Part shown: positions 58,726 to 64,000 of the stretch, in pieces
How the letters are laid out: each line of letters opens with the position of its first letter
Position numbering within the stretch: position 1 is the first letter of the stretch
Virus record (IMG/VR): IMGVR_UViG_3300031251_000007
Span: 23,782-87,781 of that record
Direction: 5' to 3' (one strand)
DNA: 64,000 bases
DNA from: a virus
The notes under the pieces: model-generated
What the model saw: only the letters and a program-made list of their open reading frames with translations
Databases searched by the model: none
Told to the model about the DNA's origin: nothing
Translations under genes and position numbers: made by a program

Positions 58726-59254
58726 GGCCTTCTCCTCCTGCGCGCGGTTTCTGCCGCTCAGTCAACCATGCCGCTTCGGTGCGTAGCGCGGCAGCAGCTA
58801 GCTCCGGTGCGTCGGCGGCCTCACCCCGATCGAGGTCGAGCGCGACGCGCGTCAGCCGTTGCGCAACCTGCTCAAGCAGCCTTCGAACAACTGGGCTGTT
58901 GCGCGGGTCTTTGAAATGGCGATGCAGGCCCCGTTCGACCAGCAGCGCTTCATTGCGCTTCTCCCGCTCGTACTCGCGCCAAGATTCGCTGATCCGTGCG
59001 ATGACCCATCGCAACTCCCGCCACCCGCCTTCCCATTGCCATTCAGGCACGCCGACGAAGGTGATCTTCACGCCGGCCGGATCGAGATAGACGGCCAGCG
59101 CGCCGAGCTCGTGCGGGTCGCTTTCTTCGGGCTCGACGACGAAGAGCACGGGCGAGGTCAGCTGCGGCGGCTTTAGGCCGCGGAAGGCCATCTCGGAGAC
59201 CTCCGCCAGCGAGAGCAGCGCCGGCGTCGACACGGATCGCATCGCGTCGGTCAC
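58718..59254 (-). CDS. Hypothetical protein
   Basis: 178 residues with a GTG start (GTGA overlap). The middle carries PVLFVVEPEESDPHELGALA and VYLDPAGVKITFVGVPEWQW; the C-terminal half is charged and helical (ESWREYEREKRNEALLVERG). No domain recognised. Confidence 0.55.
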   Translation of the reverse strand: MTDAMRSVSTPALLSLAEVSEMAFRGLKPPQLTSPVLFVVEPEESDPHELGALAVYLDPAGVKITFVGVPEWQWEGGWRELRWVIARISESWREYEREKRNEALLVERGLHRHFKDPRNSPVVRRLLEQVAQRLTRVALDLDRGEAADAPELAAAALRTEAAWLTERQKPRAGGEGRE

Positions 59255-59466
59255 TGCGATTCCCTCCCGTCGCACTCAAACGCCGGCGGCTCGGGCTTCG
59301 CCGCGATGTGCGCCGACACGCGGATGTGCGCCGGCGGCGGCCACTCGATCGGTTCGCCGTCCCGCACCCGGCGTGCATTGGCGGTGTACAGGTCGGCCAG
59401 GTCATCGAGGCCGGCAGCGTGGAGCTCGGCCGCGGCGGCAGACCACTCGGCAACGGTTAGGCGCAT
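59251..59466 (-). CDS. Hypothetical small protein
   Basis: 71 residues. MRLTVAEWSAAAAELHAAGL followed by DDLADLYTANARRVRDGEPI. The helical pattern suits a small regulatory or structural peptide. It overlaps both neighbours. Confidence 0.55.
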   Translation of the reverse strand: MRLTVAEWSAAAAELHAAGLDDLADLYTANARRVRDGEPIEWPPPAHIRVSAHIAAKPEPPAFECDGRESQ

Positions 59467-59669
59467 GCGTCACCTCGGCGGCTTTCCGGCTTGCGGTGCG
59501 GGCACGGCGAGAGGCGGCAGAGTTGGCTGTGCACGCGCTGGCGCCAGAGCCAGCGGATGGCGCGCCGTTCGGTTTCGCTCACGGCTTGGTTGGAGAGGCC
59601 GAGGCGGCGAGCGACTTCACGGGTGGTCGCGGCTTCGGCGATGCGGAGGTCTTTGTCGGCGAGGTTCAT
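59457..59669 (-). CDS. Small HTH (sigma-region-4-like) protein
   Basis: 70 residues. ATTREVARRLGLSNQAVSET then ERRAIRWLWRQ is a helix-turn-helix like region 4 of sigma factors. It is probably a transcription regulator of the phage. It overlaps the replication gene by 4 nt. Confidence 0.6.
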   Translation of the reverse strand: MNLADKDLRIAEAATTREVARRLGLSNQAVSETERRAIRWLWRQRVHSQLCRLSPCPHRKPESRRGDACA

Positions 59670-60568
59670 GCGGCGCCTCGCCTTTGCTGATGGCTCATTT
59701 CGGCGGCGATGTTCAGGCAGGTTCGGTTGAAGTAGCCACCCGGCTTCCTGAGCTTCCCTTCGCGCGGCGACATCATGCGCTGACGAGTCGACGACAACGC
59801 GCGCTCGAGACCACCGGGCCCGATGATCTCCGCGTAGCCCTGGTACAGCGCACGGTTTGCTCTTGTCTCGCGCTCACCGGTGACTTCCAGGATCCGACCG
59901 AACAGCGGTTCGAAATCGAAATCCTCCAGCGAGAAGCGAGGCACGCGACTGGTTTCTGGAGGCAACCGGCCGACTTTGGGCGCACCCGCATTCGAAGACG
60001 AATCGCTTTTTACGATCTTCTCGTCTCGTCTCGTCTCGTCTCGTCTAGGTCCGGATTTTGTCCGGCAACTTTCCGGTGTGTGTCCGGAATCTTCCGGACG
60101 TTCTGCGGACGACTGTCCGGTTGGCGTCCGCTCGGTGGCGGACGGAGCGCCTACACGCTGGGGATTCGCACCAGCGGCGGTGTCCGTCGGGGGCGTGTCA
60201 CTCGACGGCGAGGCGTCATTGTGGTTGCGGCGGCCGTTGCGCTTTCGGAGCGCGTCGTTGGCGCGCACCTTGGCCGTTTCTCCGTTGTGCTTGTCGAACC
60301 GAGGTATGCGAACGCCCTCGTCGACGACCTCTAGCCAGCCGACGCCACTGAGCGCGGCGGTGAAGCCCTGCAGCCCGATGATGTGGTCTAGGAGCTCGGC
60401 CGTCATGAAGCGGATCAGGCCGTCGACGGTATGTGTGTCGGCGTACTTCCAGAGGCGCCAGAGTTTCCCGACGACCAGGTCGACGTCGGGCACTTTGAGC
60501 GCGAAGGTGATCCAGAGCACCCGCGGGTCGGTGTCGAGATCGGTGCGCAGCTTGATCCAATCCTGCGC
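59666..60568 (-). CDS. Phage replication initiation-like protein
   Basis: 300 residues. QDWIKLRTDLDTDPRVLWIT, LVVGKLWRLWKYADTHTV and VGWLEVVDEGVRIPRFDKHN form an N-terminal winged-helix region typical of phage replisome organiser proteins. About 125-205 is low-complexity, containing RRDETRRDEK, and holds the iteron-like DNA array. The C-terminus (SLEDFDFEPLFGRILEVTGE, then GYFNRTCLNIAAEM) may contact helicase or primase. An origin inside this gene, as in lambda O, would fit. Confidence 0.7.
   Translation of the reverse strand, partial: AQDWIKLRTDLDTDPRVLWITFALKVPDVDLVVGKLWRLWKYADTHTVDGLIRFMTAELLDHIIGLQGFTAALSGVGWLEVVDEGVRIPRFDKHNGETAKVRANDALRKRNGRRNHNDASPSSDTPPTDTAAGANPQRVGAPSATERTPTGQSSAERPEDSGHTPESCRTKSGPRRDETRRDEKIVKSDSSSNAGAPKVGRLPPETSRVPRFSLEDFDFEPLFGRILEVTGERETRANRALYQGYAEIIGPGGLERALSSTRQRMMSPREGKLRKPGGYFNRTCLNIAAEMSHQQRRGAA
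60020..60044. repeat. Perfect 5-nt tandem repeat (CTCGT)x5 in the replication gene
   Basis: Five uninterrupted CTCGT units on the plus strand, ending 6 nt before the 11-bp array. The unit is not a multiple of three, so gain or loss of one unit would shift the reading frame of the replication protein at about residue 180. Confidence 0.8.
60050..60142. repeat. 11-bp iteron-like array inside the replication gene (candidate origin)
   Basis: TCCGG or one-base variants start at 60050, 60061, 60072, 60083, 60093, 60104 (TGCGG), 60116 and 60127 (TCCGC); spacings 11, 11, 11, 10, 11, 12, 11. Repeats lie on one face of the helix. The period is not a multiple of three and the encoded linker shows no amino-acid repeat, so selection is on DNA. 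Phage origins are often iterons within the initiator gene. Confidence 0.7.
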
Positions 60569-60570
60569 CA

Positions 60571-61062
60571 TCAGTGCACCCGCGCGCCCTTCGAGCGATT
60601 GCACGGCCCGCAGAGCGCTTGGAGGTTATCGATCGTTGAGTCGCCTCCGAGCGCAACGGGGAATATGTGGTCGATCTCCAGGCCATCTGTTGTGCCGCAC
60701 CAGCGACAGGCTCGATCACGTTCAAGGATCGCCTGGCGAACGGTGCGCGGCACGTACCGGCAGGGCTCATCGCGATCGAGCCATGGCATCAGCCGAGGTA
60801 CGATGAAGCCTGGCCTGCCTGGTGCTTCCTCGAACAGCCGAACGATCGGTGGCGCGAGTGCGCGCCACCGCTGATTCGACACCCGAGCCAGCAGAGCCAA
60901 GGAGCGGGAGTCTGAAGGGATGGCGCTGTCGTCCGCCTGCGCGCAATGACACAGCAGCCGGATGTAGATTCCCTCTTGCTCGGGCAGAAGGCAGCAGATC
61001 TCCGCTGAGCAGAGCCATTGCGTCGCGTTGAACCTGAATGGCCGCGTTCGCTTCTCAGCCAT
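60571..61062 (-). CDS. DUF1376-like domain fused to HNH endonuclease
   Basis: 163 residues. The N-terminal ~95 (FRFNATQWLCSAEICCLLPE; IRLLCHCAQADDSAIPSDSR) resemble the DUF1376 replication-linked domain. The C-terminal ~65 are an HNH nuclease: DRACRWCGTTDGLEIDHIFP (C119, C122, H132) and LQALCGPCNRSKGARV (C151, C154). The combination suggests a nuclease tied to phage replication, or recombination of a homing nuclease domain into a replication gene. Directly upstream of the replication protein. Confidence 0.78.
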   Translation of the reverse strand: MAEKRTRPFRFNATQWLCSAEICCLLPEQEGIYIRLLCHCAQADDSAIPSDSRSLALLARVSNQRWRALAPPIVRLFEEAPGRPGFIVPRLMPWLDRDEPCRYVPRTVRQAILERDRACRWCGTTDGLEIDHIFPVALGGDSTIDNLQALCGPCNRSKGARVH

Positions 61063-61067
61063 CGCCC

Positions 61068-61469
61068 CTACGCGCCCCTTCCCGGCCGCAGCCATGGCGT
61101 CAGATCCTCGAAGCTCGTCGCCACGACGTGGACGATCCCGGCCTTGCGACAGGCATCGCGGAATTCCACCTGCTCGGGCCGCATTCTCCCGCGCTTGCTC
61201 TTCACCTCGATCCAGACCGTGCCGATGCCGGGCACGAGCGCGACGAGGTCAGGGACGCCGGGATCACCGACTTGCACAAAGCGCGTGCTGCCGTCGGCGT
61301 TCTGCACCGGGAAACACCCGACCCCGATGCCGTAGTGCGGGATGCGCAGCAGCGTCAGGCCTTGGCGGATGGTCTTCTTGATCTCACCCTCTGGGGTCAT
61401 GGGTGCGTTACGGCGTCGCCGGCGACGAGAGCCGTAGCGGGATTGTCCGAGGAGCTCGGCAGTGTTCAC
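61068..61469 (-). CDS. VRR-NUC family nuclease
   Basis: 133 residues with a GTG start overlapping the upstream stop (GTGA); a shorter start MTPEGEIKK at 61400 is possible. GDPGVPDLVALVPGIGTVWI then EVKSKRGRMRPEQVEF carries the PD...ExK site (Asp74, Glu88, Lys90) of VRR-NUC enzymes, which process DNA structures such as Holliday junctions. Part of the replication block. Confidence 0.85.
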   Translation of the reverse strand: MNTAELLGQSRYGSRRRRRRNAPMTPEGEIKKTIRQGLTLLRIPHYGIGVGCFPVQNADGSTRFVQVGDPGVPDLVALVPGIGTVWIEVKSKRGRMRPEQVEFRDACRKAGIVHVVATSFEDLTPWLRPGRGA

Positions 61470-62464
61470 GGCTTGCCCTCCCCCGCCACCGAGTCCGCGA
61501 GCTGTTCGAGCCGACAGATAACACCACCAACAGTGAGGATTTCCCCCTCACTGCGCGCTTGCTTCATTGCGGTGCTGAGCTGCCGTAAGTTCTCCGCACA
61601 CTGCTGGCGCGTGGCGGCTTGGATGGTGTCGAGTTGCTGCCGCGCCTGCTCCAACTCGGCGGTGAGGCGCTTGCATTCCTCGTTCTTCCAGACAGCTGAC
61701 TCGCCGAAGCTGTCACGCTCGGCGCGCAGCTGTTCGATGCGTTCGTTGGCGTCGCTGAGCGCGGCTGTGAGCCATTCGTTTCCGCGACTGAGGCGCGATA
61801 GCTCTGCGCATGCCCACTGCGCACCGGTGGCATTGGCGCGAAGCTGCTGTTTGACCTGCTCCAGCTCGGCGGCGAGCTTCTCCTTCTCCGCTCGCCACTG
61901 GTCGCGCTCATCGAGCCGTCGCCCTTCTTGTTCATCGCGCTGCTTGGCGCGGTCGATGGCGGTGGCCTTCCAGTTGGCGAGGTCCGAGGCGAGCCGCTCC
62001 GCCCGCGTCAGCAACCCGAGCATCACGATGCCATCGGCCACCGGCACGCCGGCCGCCGTCAGCGCGTCGTGCAGCTGAGTGTCGAGCGCGACACGTTCAA
62101 GTGCACCGTCGAGTAGCTTCGCGTTCTGTGCCTTGAGCGCCTCCACCTCGCCGGGGTCGGCGGCGGGCGCGGGGAGCTGGGCGGCAACTCTACGCAGAGC
62201 GACCGCTCGAATAGCGTCGTTATGGCCGAGTCCTGTCGTCTCGTGCTGCCGCGCGATTTCAATCAGTCGTTGATGACACCCGCAGCGCGGGGCGGCGTTC
62301 AGCGCGGCGGCGATTAGCTCGGCTTCGCTTCGTTCGTGGACATACGCAATGACGGCGCCGGAGCAGTCACGTACGACGTAGCGCTGTTCGTGTACGTGGC
62401 GCTCCGCCTCGAAGATGTTAGGCTGGTCGACCCGCACCGGCCGCTTGATCTCCGGCGCGCTCAT
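61466..62464 (-). CDS. Large coiled-coil protein
   Basis: 332 residues. The N-terminal ~65 (YVVRDCSGAVIAYVHERSEA, then ELIAAALNAAPRC) is a small alpha/beta part common at the start of phage hypotheticals; the rest is continuous coiled coil (DEQEGRRLDERDQWRAEKEK; LAAELEQVKQQLRANA). It probably oligomerises; possible scaffold for replication proteins. Function unknown. Confidence 0.62.
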   Translation of the reverse strand: MSAPEIKRPVRVDQPNIFEAERHVHEQRYVVRDCSGAVIAYVHERSEAELIAAALNAAPRCGCHQRLIEIARQHETTGLGHNDAIRAVALRRVAAQLPAPAADPGEVEALKAQNAKLLDGALERVALDTQLHDALTAAGVPVADGIVMLGLLTRAERLASDLANWKATAIDRAKQRDEQEGRRLDERDQWRAEKEKLAAELEQVKQQLRANATGAQWACAELSRLSRGNEWLTAALSDANERIEQLRAERDSFGESAVWKNEECKRLTAELEQARQQLDTIQAATRQQCAENLRQLSTAMKQARSEGEILTVGGVICRLEQLADSVAGEGKP

Positions 62465-62640
62465 CGGCGCACCTCGACGGCCTTGATCTCGAACCCATGC
62501 GACGCGCAGTGCACCGTGACTACTGCTCCGTCACGCGCCCATTTGGTCGCGAGCGCTAACGCTTCCGTGAGCCTCGCCCGCGTGTCGTACTGCGCGCGGC
62601 TTGATTCGATCGTCCACTTCTGACGGCGATGGCGGCTCAT
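62461..62640 (-). CDS. Hypothetical small protein
   Basis: 59 residues from MSRHRRQKWTIESSRAQYDT, then LTEALALATKWARDGAVVTV and a short beta end with HCASHGFEI. ATGA overlaps link it to both neighbours. Function unknown. Confidence 0.58.
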   Translation of the reverse strand: MSRHRRQKWTIESSRAQYDTRARLTEALALATKWARDGAVVTVHCASHGFEIKAVEVRR

Positions 62641-62771
62641 CGGCGTGCTCCTGCCGGGGCGCAATCGTCGCAGAGCCACGCGCGAAACCAGCAGTTGAAT
62701 CGGCGCCAGCCGACGCGCGCCCAAGCGCCGCAGTCTTCACAATAGTCGTAGAATCCGTTGCGCTCAGCCAT
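62637..62771 (-). CDS. 44-residue zinc-ribbon protein
   Basis: MAERNGFYDYCEDCGAWARV, then GWRRFNCWFRAWLCDDCAPA: two CxxC pairs (11/14 and 34/37) that can bind one zinc ion. AAGGAG lies 7 nt before the ATG, and the stop overlaps the next ATG. This is too short for simple length filters but is a convincing gene. Confidence 0.72.
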   Translation of the reverse strand: MAERNGFYDYCEDCGAWARVGWRRFNCWFRAWLCDDCAPAGARR

Positions 62772-62958
62772 GGCGCTCCTTCGAAGGGGCGTTGGCATCA
62801 GCGCATTTCAGGTGCGCGCGACGACTATAGCCGCCGTCGTAGTAGTACTGACCCAACGTGATAGCTTGCGGACACAAGCAGCAGTGGTGCATCGAATAAC
62901 AGACGCGTAGCGGATACTCGGTAAGCCGTCGTTTCTTGCGGATTCCGTCGAAGCTCAC
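62764..62958 (-). CDS. Small zinc-finger protein
   Basis: 64 residues, GTG start overlapping the upstream stop. CYSMHHCCLCPQAITLGQYY followed by YDGGYSRRAHLKCAD gives three or four Cys/His ligands, a pattern common to small phage and plasmid zinc fingers (CxxC...G..YY..G....H..C). Probably nucleic-acid binding. Confidence 0.66.
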   Translation of the reverse strand: MSFDGIRKKRRLTEYPLRVCYSMHHCCLCPQAITLGQYYYDGGYSRRAHLKCADANAPSKERHG

Positions 62959-63245
62959 GACGCACCGCCTTCCGTCTCCTCCGGGGTGAAACGTCCCAGG
63001 TAGTAGATCTCTCCCGGATGCGCGGCGATGTATTCGGCAGTGGCCTTCACCTGCTTGAAGCGACCGTGCCATTGGCCGCTGTTCTGGCTGGGCTCACCGC
63101 TTCGATACGTCCTCGGCGCGCACGCTGAGCAGAGCGCCTTGCCCACGTACTCCGGCGCGAACATCTCAGCGTCGTGGCGCGACCAGAAGTGCCCGAGCGC
63201 TGTGTTGTCGATCGTGTCGCAGTTGTCGCAGACGAAGAGGGGCAT
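62955..63245 (-). CDS. Small zinc-ribbon protein
   Basis: 96 residues. PLFVCDNCDTIDNTALGHFW and GKALCSACAP give a four-cysteine ribbon at the N-terminus; the C-terminal half (KATAEYIAAHPGEIYYLGRF) is unassigned. One of three consecutive zinc-binding small proteins. Confidence 0.66.
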   Translation of the reverse strand: MPLFVCDNCDTIDNTALGHFWSRHDAEMFAPEYVGKALCSACAPRTYRSGEPSQNSGQWHGRFKQVKATAEYIAAHPGEIYYLGRFTPEETEGGAS

Positions 63246-63464
63246 CTACTTCCCCTCCGTCGCCGCGTCGTCTTCGACCAGCTCGAATTGATGACATATG
63301 CGTCCAAGGCTTCCGATGAAGCGCGGTTCGCCTTCCCAATCCTCAGTGTCGATGGCCATGACCAACCCGACCTTCTGGCCGGATATGGATTCGACGACAC
63401 AGAGAGTTCCGTTGGTGCGGCTGCGGATCTTGTCGCCGACCTTCAATTTCGTGATGGCGCCCAT
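63246..63464 (-). CDS. Small beta-barrel-like protein
   Basis: 72 residues. AITKLKVGDKIRSRTNGTLC, SGQKVGLVMAIDTEDWEG and GRICHQFELVEDD have the strand pattern of small SH3- or KOW-like barrels. Function unknown; it adjoins the stop of the upstream gene. Confidence 0.58.
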   Translation of the reverse strand: MGAITKLKVGDKIRSRTNGTLCVVESISGQKVGLVMAIDTEDWEGEPRFIGSLGRICHQFELVEDDAATEGK

Positions 63465-64000
63465 CTACTTCTCCTCCCTCGTCGCGCCCTCGACGGTCGC
63501 GGCCGGGCGCGGCAAGAGGGCTGCTAGTTCCGCCGCGATGTTCTCGACCCAGCCCGCAGTCTGGTGGTCGCTATAGACACGAGCGTTGCCCGCTCGTTCC
63601 TTGAGCTTGCCAATGTAGCGCTCCACCTCCGCGACCAGCGCCTCCCGCGTCGGCTGGGGTGCGAGATTGTTTAGGGCAGCAACATAGATCGGTCGCGCGC
63701 TCGTTCCTGCGCTAACTTCCTTCGCCTCGGCGGTGGGCTGGGCGGCGAGGGCTGCGCGAGCCTGCTGCGCTGGGCAATCGGGCTGGCACAGCGGCAGCTC
63801 GTTTGCGCACTGCCGACAGAAATCGAGTCCGTTCTCGCAGTAGAATTCGTGATCGACCAGCGCTTGCAGCGCCCCCCGCAGCGCCTCCGCTTCCGCCTGG
63901 TGCTGCGCGGCGGCGTGACGGTATCCAGCAACGAACAGCGACCACAGCGCGCCCTCCCGATGCTCCTCGCGCGCAACCCACTTGAGGTCGTTTGCATATT
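63465..64000 (-). CDS. Protein with cysteine cluster (5' truncated by the window edge)
   Basis: An open minus-strand frame of 178 residues enters from the right edge and stops with TAG at 63465. It reads YANDLKWVAREEHREGALWS, then LVDHEFYCENGLDFCRQCAN and ELPLCQPDCPAQQ: five or six cysteines that can bind zinc, followed by helices (REALVAEVERYIGKLKERAG) and DHQTAGWVENIAAELAALL. Start and full length lie outside the window. Function unknown. Confidence 0.7.
   Translation of the reverse strand, partial: YANDLKWVAREEHREGALWSLFVAGYRHAAAQHQAEAEALRGALQALVDHEFYCENGLDFCRQCANELPLCQPDCPAQQARAALAAQPTAEAKEVSAGTSARPIYVAALNNLAPQPTREALVAEVERYIGKLKERAGNARVYSDHQTAGWVENIAAELAALLPRPAATVEGATREEK

Noticed and set aside
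1-64000. Integrase, excisionase, C1/Cro-type repressor, attachment sites, tRNA or tmRNA genes
   Set aside because: Looked for on both strands and none could be supported. The only XRE-type HTH belongs to the toxin-antitoxin pair, so lysogeny cannot be claimed.

Overview
The window is a 64 kb piece of a tailed double-stranded DNA phage genome (or prophage) with a siphovirus-type long-tail gene set: terminase, portal, HK97-type protease and capsid, tail tube, tape measure and lambda-J-like hub. The DNA is GC-rich throughout. Several proteins carry Sec signal peptides or lipoboxes, so the host is probably a diderm (Gram-negative-type) bacterium. The Thr/Pro stalks and the short cysteine motifs of the exported proteins resemble proteins I associate with deep-branching, formerly delta-proteobacterial lineages; that host guess is weak. 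No integrase, lysogeny repressor, tRNA, CRISPR array or attachment site was recognised, so the lifestyle cannot be decided.

Layout. (1) 1-12.2 kb, plus strand: accessory and DNA-metabolism genes in overlapping order: D12 adenine methylase, sulfotransferase-like protein, CxxC/CH protein, ASCH-like and KTSC proteins, a truncated IS110-like protein bordered on both sides by a degenerate ~36-nt repeat, small unknowns, a PD-(D/E)XK nuclease coupled to an SNF2 helicase, a minimal ATP ligase, a RelE/HigB-HigA-like toxin-antitoxin pair with a visible promoter and operator, and an ESCO/Eco1-like zinc-finger acetyltransferase. A hairpin at about 12.2 kb separates this from (2) the minus-strand genome, which runs from 64 kb down to 12.2 kb.

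Read in transcription order, the minus strand holds: small zinc-binding proteins, VRR-NUC nuclease, HNH protein, a replication protein whose gene contains an 11-bp iteron-like array (candidate origin), an HTH protein, a cREC-domain protein, a DUF5131 protein, the terminase subunits, small membrane proteins, a portal-MuF fusion, a lower-GC HicAB/DUF6941 cassette ended by an intrinsic terminator, protease-scaffold, major capsid protein, connectors, tail tube, tail chaperones with a programmed -1 frameshift, tape measure, distal-tail proteins, hub and fibres. Next comes an unusual run (about 24.7 to 15.0 kb) of ten or more genes, most with signal peptides, and finally holin-like proteins, endolysin and a lipoprotein.

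Two plus-strand genes (17066-17464 and 36878-37426), both encoding predicted exported or lipoproteins, are inserted against the late transcription direction and look like morons. The most unusual signals are the exported-protein island, the ESCO-like acetyltransferase, the intragenic iteron array, and the repeats that flank the IS110-like gene.
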